56,300 bases of DNA, from contig JAJZIH010000003.1 in NCBI GenBank assembly GCA_021810635.1, positions 1-56,300 on the forward strand. The letters are read 5' to 3'. The stretch is from Pseudomonadota bacterium. Its GTDB lineage: Bacteria > Pseudomonadota > Gammaproteobacteria > JAKAQQ01. The position numbers and the translations under genes are program-made. Below, piece by piece: positions 36,626 to 45,241 of this stretch (position 1 is its first letter; every line of letters begins with the position of its first letter). The notes beneath the pieces were generated by a model. It worked only from the letters and a program-made list of their open reading frames with translations, searched no databases and was not told where the DNA came from.

Positions 36626-38319
36626 GGATGCACCACGGCCACCCGCCGGACATTGGACGCCACCACGGCAAACGGCCAACCGTTCCGGTCCAGACGCGAA
36701 TAGAGCCCTTTCCGGAGGATCGCCACCGCCTGCGGGTGGGTTAGCCAGATCCGGTGAAAAGCCGCCAGGGTCGGCACGAAGCGCCGATCATTGAGATGAC
36801 CCGCTTTCTGTGCGAGGCCGATCCCGTAGCCGATCTCCCCGCGCCAGGCCACTAGGATCAGTGTGCGTCGCAGATAGAACGGCAGGGACTGCTGGTAGTT
36901 GCCCACGATGTAGAACGGCCGGCCGGGCTGGTTCCAGGGCTTCAGACTCCGGGCCAGGGCGCGGGTCGAATAGATGGGATCGAGCGCCTGGGTCGACCAG
37001 TTGATGAGGGAGATGGCGATGAACCAGCCCGCAGCCAGCACCATCACCAGGGTGACGGTCCCGGCCCCGTGCCGTTTCAGCCACCCGGCGGCGGCGGCCG
37101 CGAGCAGCAGACAGCCAAAGATCACGAAGAGCCAGGGTTCGACCCGCGCATAGACCTGGGCCACCTCTGCGGGCCGGATCGTGGCGATCCACAACGGGGT
37201 GGCCACCATCCCCAGGAGGGCGATGCCGGCGGTCACGGCCCCGGCGACGAGGAGGCGGGACGGATGGGTTCCGGCCAGTTCATGACCGATCAGGAGGGCC
37301 AGGGCCGGCATGACCGGCAGGATGTAGCTCGGGAGCTTGGAGCTCGAAAGGGAAAAAAACACGAAGATGAAAACCGCATAGAGCCAGAGCAGGAATTCCG
37401 CGTCGACTCCCACCGCACCCGGCCGGAGCCGGCGGCGCCAGCCGGAAACCAGAACGCGGGTGGCTTCCCGGACCCAGGGGAGGACACCCAGCAGGAGAAT
37501 GGGCAGGAAATACCAGAGCGGTCCGGGGCGGTGGGCCACGCCGTCGAGGTAGCGGTCGAAATGCTGGTAGATGAAGAAATAATGGAAGAACTCCGGATTT
37601 CTCACCGTGACCCAGAAAAACCACGGGACTCCGAAAAGCGCGAACAGGGCCAGCCCGCCGTAATAATGCAGCCGCCTGAGCAGGGCGTAGTCACGCCGGA
37701 TGAACACATAGAGGAGGAGAACGCAGCCCGGAAAGACCACGCCGATCAATCCCTTGCTCATGACGGCCAGGGCCGAGGCCACCCAACTGACGTACATGTA
37801 GGCCCGGCGCCGCGGAACGTTCGCGGGCTGTGACTGGGCCACGAGAAAGGAACAGAGATTGAGGGTCATCCAGAACGTGACGCCCATATCCAGGGTGTTG
37901 AAGTGCGCCATGAGAACCAGATAGAGGCTGCTCGCCCCCACCGCCGCAGCCAGCCATCCGACCCGCCGGTTCCAGAGTCGGCTGCCGGTCCAGCCGAGGA
38001 CCAGAAGAGTCAACAGTCCGGTGAGGGCCGTATAGAGACGGGCCGACCAGGTCTTCTCACCGAACAGCACGAAACTGGCCGCGGTCGCCCAGTACTGGAG
38101 GGGGGGTTTCTCAAAGTACTTGAACCCGTCGAGGCGAGGAGTCAGCCAGTTCCCGGTGGCCAGCATCTCGCGCGGGATCTCGGCGTAGCGTCCCTCGTCG
38201 GTCTGGAACAGCGCGCGGTGCCCGATCGTCCCGAACCAGACGACCACGAACAGGAACAGTCCGAGTCCCCAGAAGAGCCGATACCGGGACGAGTTTTGCG
38301 TGAAGGGTGGATCGGTCAA
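36622..38319 (-). CDS. arnT: 4-amino-4-deoxy-L-arabinose transferase (GT-C/PMT fold)
   Basis: This roughly 565-residue integral membrane protein has about 12-13 helices. Its first periplasmic loop carries QTDEGRYAEIPREMLATGNW, the catalytic Asp/Glu region of ArnT, followed by LDGFKYFEKPPLQYWATA. It transfers aminoarabinose from the lipid carrier to lipid A phosphates, which lowers negative charge and resists cationic peptides and acid. No ATG fits well. I chose TTG 38319, 6 nt after AAGAGG, giving an N-terminus TDPPFTQNSSRYRLFWGLGL just before the first helix. It is the first gene of the ten-gene operon. Confidence 0.93.
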   Translation of the reverse strand: MTDPPFTQNSSRYRLFWGLGLFLFVVVWFGTIGHRALFQTDEGRYAEIPREMLATGNWLTPRLDGFKYFEKPPLQYWATAASFVLFGEKTWSARLYTALTGLLTLLVLGWTGSRLWNRRVGWLAAAVGASSLYLVLMAHFNTLDMGVTFWMTLNLCSFLVAQSQPANVPRRRAYMYVSWVASALAVMSKGLIGVVFPGCVLLLYVFIRRDYALLRRLHYYGGLALFALFGVPWFFWVTVRNPEFFHYFFIYQHFDRYLDGVAHRPGPLWYFLPILLLGVLPWVREATRVLVSGWRRRLRPGAVGVDAEFLLWLYAVFIFVFFSLSSSKLPSYILPVMPALALLIGHELAGTHPSRLLVAGAVTAGIALLGMVATPLWIATIRPAEVAQVYARVEPWLFVIFGCLLLAAAAAGWLKRHGAGTVTLVMVLAAGWFIAISLINWSTQALDPIYSTRALARSLKPWNQPGRPFYIVGNYQQSLPFYLRRTLILVAWRGEIGYGIGLAQKAGHLNDRRFVPTLAAFHRIWLTHPQAVAILRKGLYSRLDRNGWPFAVVASNVRRVAVVHP

Positions 38320-38379
38320 AACGGTCCTCTTTACGTTCCAGGGAAGCGTCCACCCTGCGATGGACCCATCGGCTCGTTC

Positions 38380-38385
38380 ATTATA
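38380..38385 (-). promoter_or_regulatory. Likely -10 box of the arn operon
   Basis: A perfect TATAAT on the minus strand lies 61 nt before the proposed arnT start, in the divergent gap to kbl. The -35 region 17-18 bp away is GC-rich and unlike TTGACA, so an activator is plausible, as with PmrA or PhoP control of arn genes elsewhere. No clear regulator half-site pair is visible. Confidence 0.5.
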
Positions 38386-38462
38386 TCGCCCCTCCCTCCG
38401 TTCGCGGGTCCGGGACTCCGGAATCGGGGAGGCGTTAAAATACCGTTCTTTGAGGATCCCTC

Positions 38463-39662
38463 GTGTCGCATGCACTCGATGACCGCCTGAACCATGCCCT
38501 GTCCGACTTGCGGACGGAGGGACTCTACAAGCCCGAGCGCGTCATGACCTCCCCCCAGGGGGCTCGCGTCCGTCTGGCCGACGGACGCGAGGTCATCAAT
38601 CTCTGCGCCAACAACTATCTCGGGCTGGCCAGCCATCCGGCCCTGATCACCCAAGCCCGGGAGGCTCTCGAACGCTACGGGTACGGACTCGCTTCCGTAC
38701 GCTTCATCTGCGGGACCCAGGACATCCATGTCGAGCTCGAACGGGCGCTGGCCGACTTCCTGCACCAGCCCGCCACCCTCCTCTATTCCTCCTGTTTTGA
38801 TGCCAACGGCGGACTGTTTGAAACCCTGTTTGATGAATCCGACGCCATCATCAGCGACAGCCTCAATCACGCGAGCCTGATCGACGGCATCCGGTTGTGC
38901 AAGGCCCAGCGCTTCCGCTACCCCAACCGCGACCTCAACGCACTCGAGGACCTGCTCAAAAAGACCGCTGCGGCGCGCCACCGGCTGATCGTGACCGACG
39001 GGATTTTTTCCATGGACGGACTGGAAGCCGACTTGGTCGGGATCTGTACGCTCGCGGAGCGTCACGATGCCCTCGTCATGGTCGATGATTCGCATGCCGT
39101 GGGATTCTGGGGGCCCACCGGGCGGGGGACCGCCGAACAACAGGGGGTCGAGGGACGGGTGCAGATCCTCACCGGGACGCTCGGCAAGGCTCTGGGAGGC
39201 GCGAGCGGCGGCTATACCGCCGCCTCCCGTCCCGTCGTCGAATGGCTGCGGCAACGGTCCCGTCCGTATCTGTTCTCGAACAGCCTGGCTCCCGTGATCG
39301 CGGCCACCTCGCTCGCAGCCCTGTCGCTCATCCGCGATGATGCCGCGCGCCGTACCCGCCTGCTGGAGAATGGGCGGAGGTTCCGCGAGGGCCTCACCGC
39401 TCTCGGTTTCGAACTGATCCCCGGCACCCACCCGATCATCCCCATCCTGCTGCACGATGCCGTGCGGACCCAGAAGATGGCTTCCCTGCTGCTCGAGGCC
39501 GGGGTTTACGCCGTGGGGTTTTCCTATCCGGTCGTTCCCCAGGGTCAGGCCCGCATCCGGACCCAAGTTTCGGCCATCCATGACCCGGCCGACCTCGACC
39601 GGGCGCTTGAGGCGTTCGAACAGGCCGGCCGCACGGTCGGGATCCGGCCCGGCCGGGCCTAG
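38463..39662 (+). CDS. kbl: Glycine C-acetyltransferase (2-amino-3-ketobutyrate CoA ligase)
   Basis: This 399-residue PLP enzyme of the alpha-oxoamine synthase family has [20 protein letters not shown] at the N-terminus, [15 protein letters not shown] with the PLP-ring His and Asp, and [18 protein letters not shown] with the Schiff-base Lys. It cleaves 2-amino-3-oxobutyrate with CoA to glycine and acetyl-CoA. It works with the tdh gene 34 nt downstream in threonine breakdown. The start is GTG 38463, with a GAGG box. A TAAAAT at 38436-38441 may be its -10 box. Confidence 0.96.
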   Translation: MSHALDDRLNHALSDLRTEGLYKPERVMTSPQGARVRLADGREVINLCANNYLGLASHPALITQAREALERYGYGLASVRFICGTQDIHVELERALADFLHQPATLLYSSCFDANGGLFETLFDESDAIISDSLNHASLIDGIRLCKAQRFRYPNRDLNALEDLLKKTAAARHRLIVTDGIFSMDGLEADLVGICTLAERHDALVMVDDSHAVGFWGPTGRGTAEQQGVEGRVQILTGTLGKALGGASGGYTAASRPVVEWLRQRSRPYLFSNSLAPVIAATSLAALSLIRDDAARRTRLLENGRRFREGLTALGFELIPGTHPIIPILLHDAVRTQKMASLLLEAGVYAVGFSYPVVPQGQARIRTQVSAIHDPADLDRALEAFEQAGRTVGIRPGRA

Positions 39663-39696
39663 CTCGGATCTCCTCTCCCGCCCTGGAGAACCACGC

Positions 39697-40755
39697 ATGA
39701 AAGCCCTAGTCAAAAAAACCGCCGGTCCCGGACTCTCGTTCGCTTCCGTCCCCGAACCCCCGATCGGGCCCAACGATGTCCTGATCCGGACGCGCCGGAC
39801 CGCCATCTGCGGGACGGACATCCATATCTACAACTGGGACGCCTGGGCAGAGAAGACCGTTCCGGTCCCGCTCACGATCGGGCATGAGTTCGTCGGCACG
39901 ATCGTCGAAGTGGGCAGCGAGGTCACGGGACTCCGGGCCGGCCAGCGGGTTTCCGGCGAGGGACACCTCACCTGCGGGCTTTGCCGCAACTGCCGGGCGG
40001 GACGGCGGCACCTGTGCCCCCGGACGGTGGGACTTGGGGTCCAGCGCCCGGGTTGTTTCGCCGAATACGTGTCCTTGCCCGCCGCCAATGTCTTCCTTCT
40101 CCCGGATTCGATCCCCGACGAGATCGCCGCCTTCCTTGATCCCCTGGGCAATGCCACCCACACCGCACTGAGTTTTGATCTCGTCGGCGAGGACCTGCTC
40201 ATCACCGGAGCCGGACCGATCGGTGTCATGGCGACGGCCATCGCCCGCCACGTGGGCGCCCGGCGAATCGTCGTCACGGACGTCAACGACTACCGGCTCG
40301 CGCTCGCCCGGAAGATGGGCGCGGACGCGGCCCTCAACATCGAGCGCGACGATCTCGCACGCACGATGAAACAGCTGGGCCTGGTCGAAGGATTCGATGT
40401 GGGCCTTGAAATGTCCGGGCGGCGCGAGGCCATCCGTCTTCTGCTGGACCACATGCGCAATGGCGGTGCTCTGGCTCTCTTGGGGATCGCATCGGCCCCC
40501 ATCGAGCTCGACTGGAACACGATCGTTTTCCGGGGGCTTGTGCTCAAGGGCATCTATGGCCGCGAAATCTTCGAAACCTGGTACAAGATGGCCGCCTTGC
40601 TCGAAACCGGGCTGGACGTCCGCCCGGTCCTGACCCATGCGTTCCCGGCCCCCGACTTCGAACAGGCTTTCGAGATCATGCGTAGCGGGCAGTCGGGCAA
40701 GGTCACGCTCGATTGGAGCGATGATGCCCTCCGTGGAACAAGCGCCGTCTCCTGA
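39697..40755 (+). CDS. tdh: L-threonine 3-dehydrogenase
   Basis: This 352-residue zinc-dependent medium-chain dehydrogenase has the catalytic zinc residues Cys in [12 protein letters not shown] and His-Glu in LTIGHEFVG. Four Cys in [19 protein letters not shown] bind structural zinc. The NAD site is [20 protein letters not shown]. The IYNWD motif is diagnostic for Tdh within the superfamily. It oxidises threonine to 2-amino-3-oxobutyrate for Kbl. The ATG follows a TGGAG box. Its last 32 nt overlap the start of the sulfotransferase gene. Confidence 0.96.
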   Translation: MKALVKKTAGPGLSFASVPEPPIGPNDVLIRTRRTAICGTDIHIYNWDAWAEKTVPVPLTIGHEFVGTIVEVGSEVTGLRAGQRVSGEGHLTCGLCRNCRAGRRHLCPRTVGLGVQRPGCFAEYVSLPAANVFLLPDSIPDEIAAFLDPLGNATHTALSFDLVGEDLLITGAGPIGVMATAIARHVGARRIVVTDVNDYRLALARKMGADAALNIERDDLARTMKQLGLVEGFDVGLEMSGRREAIRLLLDHMRNGGALALLGIASAPIELDWNTIVFRGLVLKGIYGREIFETWYKMAALLETGLDVRPVLTHAFPAPDFEQAFEIMRSGQSGKVTLDWSDDALRGTSAVS

Positions 40756-42346
40756 CGTCCGCCGCCAGCTTGAGGAAGCCGCCCGAGAGTACCGCGCCGG
40801 TCGATTCGAGGAGGCCGTCCGCCAGCTGCGAACCCTCCATCGCCGGGTTCCGGACTGGCTCCCGGCGGAGGAGCTTTTGGGACTTTCGCTCATCGCCACG
40901 GGGAACCCCGAGGAAGCCGAGCCTCTCCTGCGGGATGTGCTGGTCCGCAATCCGGGCTCGGAGCGGGCCCGGTTCGGCCTGGGCGTGGTGGCGTGCGAGC
41001 AGCACCACTGGAACCCGGCTTTGGCCCACTTCGAGGCCGTCCTCCGGAGCAGCCCCGACCATCCCGAGGCCCATTTCAACCGGGCCCGCTGCCTCGAGGA
41101 ACTGGGGCATACCGCCCAGGCCCTGCAGGCCTACCAGCGCTGTCTCACCCTCGATCCCCGCCATCTCGAGGCAGCTGCCCATTACGCGGCCCTTCTTGAG
41201 GAGACCAACCAGCCCGATGCCGCCCGGCCCTGGGTGGAGCAGGTGTTGGCCCGCCATCCGAAGCACGTGCTGGCCCGTTTCGTCGCCGCGCAGCTGGCCG
41301 CCCGGTCGGGCAACCCCCAGCGTGCCCTGGACCTCCTCGAGGGCCTCGATCCCGCAGACCTTTCCCCCGCAGACCGGGCCGTGCGCGCGGGGCGGCGGGT
41401 CCGGGCACTCGATGCTCTGGACCGGCCGGCCGAGGCCCTGCAAGCAGCCCGGGAAGGCCACTGGCACCTCGAGGGGCTCAAGGGGCAGACGGGGCCGGAG
41501 GGACTTTATGGGACCCCGTCGATCCGCCTCTTGCGCGACCACCCGGACGCACTGACCGCCTTGCAGTCCTGGTCCGCCCACCGGGCCGACGCCGGGGAGC
41601 GATTGATTTTCCTGGTTGGCTTCCCCCGTTCCGGCACGACGCTCCTCGACCGCATGCTGTCCGCCCATCCCGCCCTGCGCGTGCTGGAGGAAACCAACCC
41701 GCTGGCTCCGGTTCTGGCCCAAGCCATGACGGGCCTTATGGATCCCGCCCACCGGCCCGGAACGGACGCGCTGCAGGAACCCCTCGACCGGGCCGAGACG
41801 GTGTTCCGGGCAGCCGGCCTCGGGGATTCGGGCTGGGTAGTCGACAAGTTGCCGCTCAACAGCCCATTTTCCGCCTGGCTGCATTTCCTGTTCCCCCGTG
41901 CCCGCTTTCTGGTCGCCATCCGTGACCCCCGCGACGTCTGTCTCAGTTGCTACCTCCAGGTCTTCAGCCCGAACCCGGCGATGCGGCATTTCCAGACGCT
42001 GCGCGGGGCAGCGGAATACTACGACCTCGTCATGGGCATCTTCGAAACGCAACGGCAGAAGATCCTGCCACCGGACCGGGTCCGGATCCAGGTCTACGAA
42101 CGTCTCGTCGACGACCCCGCGGGGGAACTTCGGGCCCTCTGCGGTTTTCTGGGCCTCGAGTTCGACCCGGCCATGGTTCACCCCCACCGTCGCCTGGCGG
42201 GAATCCGCATCGGAACGCCCAGTTACGACCAGGTCTCTCAACCGGTTCGCGGAGATCGGGTGGGACGCTGGCGGGCCTACGCGCCGGCCCTCGAACCCCT
42301 GGCTCCCCTCCTCGATCCCTGGGTCCGGCACTGGGGATACGAATGA
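40724..42346 (+). CDS. TPR-repeat sulfotransferase
   Basis: This roughly 540-residue cytoplasmic protein has two parts. Residues about 10-260 are tetratricopeptide repeats ([20 protein letters not shown] is one), likely for substrate binding. Residues about 285-530 are a PAPS-dependent sulfotransferase: [20 protein letters not shown] is the 5'-phosphosulfate loop, and [13 protein letters not shown] the 3'-phosphate motif. It should transfer sulfate from PAPS to a hydroxyl on a protein or glycan. The sulfotransferase half belongs to the same broad group as tyrosylprotein sulfotransferases. GGAG precedes two tandem ATGs at 40721 and 40724. The small exported-protein gene follows closely. Confidence 0.9.
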   Translation: MPSVEQAPSPDVRRQLEEAAREYRAGRFEEAVRQLRTLHRRVPDWLPAEELLGLSLIATGNPEEAEPLLRDVLVRNPGSERARFGLGVVACEQHHWNPALAHFEAVLRSSPDHPEAHFNRARCLEELGHTAQALQAYQRCLTLDPRHLEAAAHYAALLEETNQPDAARPWVEQVLARHPKHVLARFVAAQLAARSGNPQRALDLLEGLDPADLSPADRAVRAGRRVRALDALDRPAEALQAAREGHWHLEGLKGQTGPEGLYGTPSIRLLRDHPDALTALQSWSAHRADAGERLIFLVGFPRSGTTLLDRMLSAHPALRVLEETNPLAPVLAQAMTGLMDPAHRPGTDALQEPLDRAETVFRAAGLGDSGWVVDKLPLNSPFSAWLHFLFPRARFLVAIRDPRDVCLSCYLQVFSPNPAMRHFQTLRGAAEYYDLVMGIFETQRQKILPPDRVRIQVYERLVDDPAGELRALCGFLGLEFDPAMVHPHRRLAGIRIGTPSYDQVSQPVRGDRVGRWRAYAPALEPLAPLLDPWVRHWGYE

Positions 42347-42465
42347 ATCCCGCCGCCACGGACGCATTTGACCCCCCGGTCCTTCCGCGTTACATTCCTG
42401 CCATGGACCGGCCTGGCGGAACGTCGTTCGACCCGGGACACGGCAGGATCCGACACCGGGCCGTT

Positions 42466-42855
42466 ATGAGGCTCGCCGTCTGCCTGGCTTTCCTTGCTGT
42501 GGGGGTCTGGGCAGGGCCCATGTCCGCCCGACCCCGAAACCTCCACCCGCTCAAGGCCCCCCACGGCTGGAAGATCGGTCACTGGCAGCAGGGATGGCAT
42601 CGCGGACGCTACGGCTGGTGGTGGCGGACCCGCCACCGGTGGTTCTTTTACCTCACCCCCATCCGACCCTATCCCCCGTACTACGGCTCAGGCCCAATTC
42701 CCCTGACCGGTGGCCCCGCAGTCGGCTCCCCCTTCCTGATGGAGCCGCCTCCGCCGACGCAACTGCGGTGGTATTGCCTGAGTCCGCCGGGATTTTATCC
42801 TTTCGTCACAAGTTGCATGGGGGGCTGGGTGGCCGTGGGTGGGCCTCCCATCTGA
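42466..42855 (+). CDS. Small exported Trp/Tyr/Pro-rich protein
   Basis: This 129-residue protein has a signal peptide (MRLAVCLAFLAVGVWAGPMSA). The mature part is unusually rich in aromatic residues: HGWKIGHWQQGWHRGRYGWW, then YPPYYGSGPIP. The C-terminal block WYCLSPPGFYPFVTSCMGGW resembles the YC...YPYV...C..GW motif of many uncharacterised small periplasmic proteins, and its two Cys could form a disulfide. Function is unknown. An in-frame ATG at 42343 overlaps the sulfotransferase stop as ATGA, but the signal peptide favours 42466. If 42343 were used, the signal would be buried 41 residues in. Confidence 0.75.
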   Translation: MRLAVCLAFLAVGVWAGPMSARPRNLHPLKAPHGWKIGHWQQGWHRGRYGWWWRTRHRWFFYLTPIRPYPPYYGSGPIPLTGGPAVGSPFLMEPPPPTQLRWYCLSPPGFYPFVTSCMGGWVAVGGPPI

Positions 42856-42878
42856 TTTTTCCCCCATCCGGTGCCCCC

Positions 42879-43349
42879 ATGAACGATTCCGTCCACATCG
42901 ACATCGACCACCTGGACGATCACGCTTTCAGGAGTATCAACCGCAGCGGCACGGATTTGATCCTGGACGGCGGAGCTTCCCGCCGGGGGTTCAAGCCCAC
43001 GGAGCTTTTGCTCGCGGCACTGGGCGGATGCTCGGGCATCGATGTCGTCGACATCATGCGGAAGAAACGGCAGCCGCTCAGCCACTACCGGATCGAAATC
43101 GAGGGTCACCGCGCCGACACCCATCCGCGCCGGTTTCACTCGATCACGGTCCGTCATATCGGTTGTGGGCCCGGGGTCACGGAGGAAGCGCTGCGCCAGG
43201 CCGCCACCCTGTCCCACGAACGCTACTGTTCCGTCGGGGCCAGTCTCAACTCGGAGGTGCGGATCGAGGTCCGGGTCGTGGCCACCTGGCCGGACCCGGA
43301 CCGGGCCGGTGCGGCCGGGGGGGAGCCGCTCAGGGGACGCGAGCCGTGA
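42879..43349 (+). CDS. OsmC family protein
   Basis: This 156-residue protein has the two reactive cysteines of the OsmC/Ohr fold, in LLLAALGGCSGIDVVDIM and HERYCSVGASL, together with the opening DGGASRRGFKPTELLL. OsmC/Ohr proteins reduce organic hydroperoxides. This YhfA-like branch is often uncharacterised but keeps both cysteines. It starts 23 nt after the small exported protein gene, so it is probably in the same transcript. The tail after about residue 140 is Gly/Arg-rich with no family signal. The 173 bp to the next gene hold nothing I recognise. Confidence 0.9.
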   Translation: MNDSVHIDIDHLDDHAFRSINRSGTDLILDGGASRRGFKPTELLLAALGGCSGIDVVDIMRKKRQPLSHYRIEIEGHRADTHPRRFHSITVRHIGCGPGVTEEALRQAATLSHERYCSVGASLNSEVRIEVRVVATWPDPDRAGAAGGEPLRGREP

Positions 43350-43522
43350 CCGGGTAGGTGAGCAGGCAGAGAAAGAGGTGGTGCAGCGCCCGGGCATCGT
43401 GGTGGCCATCCCCAACGTCTGGTAGGCCAAGGGGACAAGCCTTCCAGAGATCGAGAGGGTGACGTCAGAAGCGTGGGGACATTTGATGGGCACACTGATA
43501 GTGTTTGCCATCGACCGATAGG

Positions 43523-44269
43523 CTATCTGCCGAACTCATCCCAAGGATCGTGGTCAAGGTCGTGTTCCGGCTCCGTGATCTTCGTTGGATAGGCCGGTAG
43601 AGACAGTTCCTTGCTGACAATTGGAGAATCAGGCAGTTCCTTGACCCGCGCCGCGGATTCAACAAGCATCTGCCTGTCCGTCTGGTCCAACGTTTCCAAG
43701 TCCCCACCTTTGAAATAGACCAGCGCACGCAGGCACTCCGCCGGTTGAAAGGCATTACCGAACATTTGGCGCGCCGCGGCCAACCCACTTTCCAAAGGCG
43801 CACCCGCCCGTAAGATCGTCGCGATGTCCTGATAATCTTTGGCTTCCACCCGCTGGAAGATGACTTTCAACTTGGTCGCCAGCAAGTCCGGAAGCGAGGC
43901 GATCTGTACCACGCCATCGTCGGTGATTTCCGGCTCGCCCACTCTCCCGAAATGGAGGGATCCAAAGAACGATATTTTCACGGGACTGTCGGTGAGATGA
44001 CCGGACGAGGTCTGGACCGTCAGCGTGTCCACTTGGTCCTGCAGGACGATGCAATCGTTCAGGAACGGCATTTCCTGTCGTAGCAACGGCTTATCCAAGG
44101 GTTTGTCCGTAAAAAAGTCGAAATCTACGGATTGGCGATGTCCGACCCGGAGAGCAATTGCCGTGCCGCCGTAGAGTACCAACCCAAGGTCAGCTGTGGG
44201 ATGTAACTTGGGCCACAGCTGTTGCTGCGCCAAGGGCAGAACTTCCTTGCGAGGACTGAATGTCTGCAT
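43523..44269 (-). CDS. AbiEii/AbiGii-type nucleotidyltransferase toxin
   Basis: This 248-residue protein carries the nucleotidyltransferase motif LVLYGGTAIALRVGHRQSVD followed by FDFFTDKPLD, then LPDLLATKLKVIFQRVEAKD with the conserved Lys and Asp. These mark the DUF1814-like toxins that modify tRNA or a protein target. It is shorter than the AbiEii remnant at 9273-10299 and not obviously close to it. The ATG has GAGG 8 nt upstream. It lies 10 nt after a small helical protein that fits an antitoxin. Base composition is lower in GC than the flanking core genes. It appears intact. Confidence 0.85.
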   Translation of the reverse strand: MQTFSPRKEVLPLAQQQLWPKLHPTADLGLVLYGGTAIALRVGHRQSVDFDFFTDKPLDKPLLRQEMPFLNDCIVLQDQVDTLTVQTSSGHLTDSPVKISFFGSLHFGRVGEPEITDDGVVQIASLPDLLATKLKVIFQRVEAKDYQDIATILRAGAPLESGLAAARQMFGNAFQPAECLRALVYFKGGDLETLDQTDRQMLVESAARVKELPDSPIVSKELSLPAYPTKITEPEHDLDHDPWDEFGR

Positions 44270-44279
44270 CCGCGGAACC

Positions 44280-44579
44280 TCAAGCAATTTGCCTCTGCGG
44301 TTCCACCGGCAGCGCTTCCGTAGCCTGCGCCAATCGCAACCGATAGTGCCAGTAGGCCCATGATTGCGGACGAAACCATCCGGGCTCGGCGCGTCGCAGA
44401 ACACCGGCCAATCGCTCCTCTCCCAGCAGCCGGGCCAAGTTCTGGATATCCTCGAATGTTCCGATATCCATGACTTGCGCAATGAGGCGGTTGGGATCAC
44501 GCAAGGCCTCGTCCAGTGTCTTCCACCAAACATATCTGGAGGCAACCTGTTTGAGAAAACTCAAGGCTTCATCGCTCAT
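44280..44579 (-). CDS. Small helical protein, probable antitoxin of the adjacent toxin
   Basis: This 99-residue protein, MSDEALSFLKQVASRYVWWK, has LDEALRDPNRLIAQVMDIGT and FRPQSWAYWHYRLRLA. I know this pattern as a small conserved protein that sits before AbiEii-like nucleotidyltransferases. The order (partner first, 10-nt gap, toxin second) is that of a type II or IV toxin-antitoxin operon. No DNA-binding motif is obvious. Its ATG overlaps the upstream frame stop as ATGA, which suggests a third coupled gene. Confidence 0.65.
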   Translation of the reverse strand: MSDEALSFLKQVASRYVWWKTLDEALRDPNRLIAQVMDIGTFEDIQNLARLLGEERLAGVLRRAEPGWFRPQSWAYWHYRLRLAQATEALPVEPQRQIA

Positions 44580-44806
44580 GATTTGACCTTCCGCCGTCGT
44601 TGCTCCCACCACCGCGCCAGCCGACCTTTGGCAGCCGCGAGGTTCGCGTCCGCATCTTCGAGGGTGCGACAGTGTTTGACTCTGGGTTCGCCAAGTTCCA
44701 GAATCCGACTGACCGGACACAACAAAGCATTTCGTGCCTGGAAACACCCCAGGCGCTCCAGGTATTCGGCACGATCTCTTGTCGTGTGGTGTTCACCTGT
44801 TCCCAA
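44576..44806 (-). CDS. Hypothetical protein upstream of the toxin operon
   Basis: This 76-residue frame ends in CRTLEDADANLAAAKGRLAR and WWEQRRRK and overlaps the next start as ATGA. The overlap is the main reason to list it. The N-terminal part lacks any familiar motif and may start elsewhere or be truncated. No family is recognised. Confidence 0.4.
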   Translation of the reverse strand: MGTGEHHTTRDRAEYLERLGCFQARNALLCPVSRILELGEPRVKHCRTLEDADANLAAAKGRLARWWEQRRRKVKS

Positions 44807-44965
44807 AGGGTCAGCACCGGCTGACTAAATAACACTGGAATTGGTGGCATGGTGCGCCGCAATGACCCGTAGGACGTCCTCACGATGTCTTCTCAAGACT
44901 TGAGAAGGGCGCATGGCATCTCTCCGATGGCCAAGGTAACTTAGTAATATTATACGGTATTTTCA

Positions 44966-45083
44966 TGAGCCATGATCGAATCTAATGGGATGAGTTTCTT
45001 ATTCGATGAGCCCCCGATCGTGACATCGAACCGCGTTTGGAAGAAGGGGCGACGTTCATGCCATTAGATTCGATCATGGCTCA
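44966..45083. repeat. 118-bp element with perfect 23-bp inverted ends (MITE-like)
   Basis: The left arm (44966-44988, starting TGAGCCATGATCGAATC) and right arm (45061-45083, ending GATTCGATCATGGCTCA) are exact reverse complements over 23 bp, with a 72-bp non-coding centre. No T-run follows, and the loop is too long for a terminator. It looks like a small non-autonomous insertion or a large paired regulatory site. No target duplication is obvious. The rest of 44807-45124 shows no gene. Confidence 0.7.
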
Positions 45084-45124
45084 ATCCTGCCTGACTCGAG
45101 TTTGTTACTAAAACCTAAAATTGC

Positions 45125-45241
45125 TCAGGCGCTACCTTTGTACTCCTTGAACCCGCCGATCAATTGCCGAAATGAATTCGGTTTGTATTTCTCAAAGCCT
45201 TCCTGATCCACATAAACGAAATCGTAGTTATTACAGGGAGC
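45125..45241 (-). pseudogene. 3' fragment of an unknown gene cut by the IS
   Basis: An open minus-strand frame ends at the TGA of 45125-45127. It reads NNYDFVYVDQEGFEKYKPNS, then FRQLIGGFKEYKGSA, which is protein-like with charged and aromatic residues and balanced codons. It runs into the IS left end at 45242 and has no start. It does not match the HepT fragment on the other side of the IS, so more than one rearrangement happened here. The family is not recognised. Confidence 0.5.

Noticed and set aside
44966-45083. The 23-bp inverted repeat as ends of the nearby IS4 element
   Set aside because: The IS has its own matching ends (CAGGGC...), which are different.
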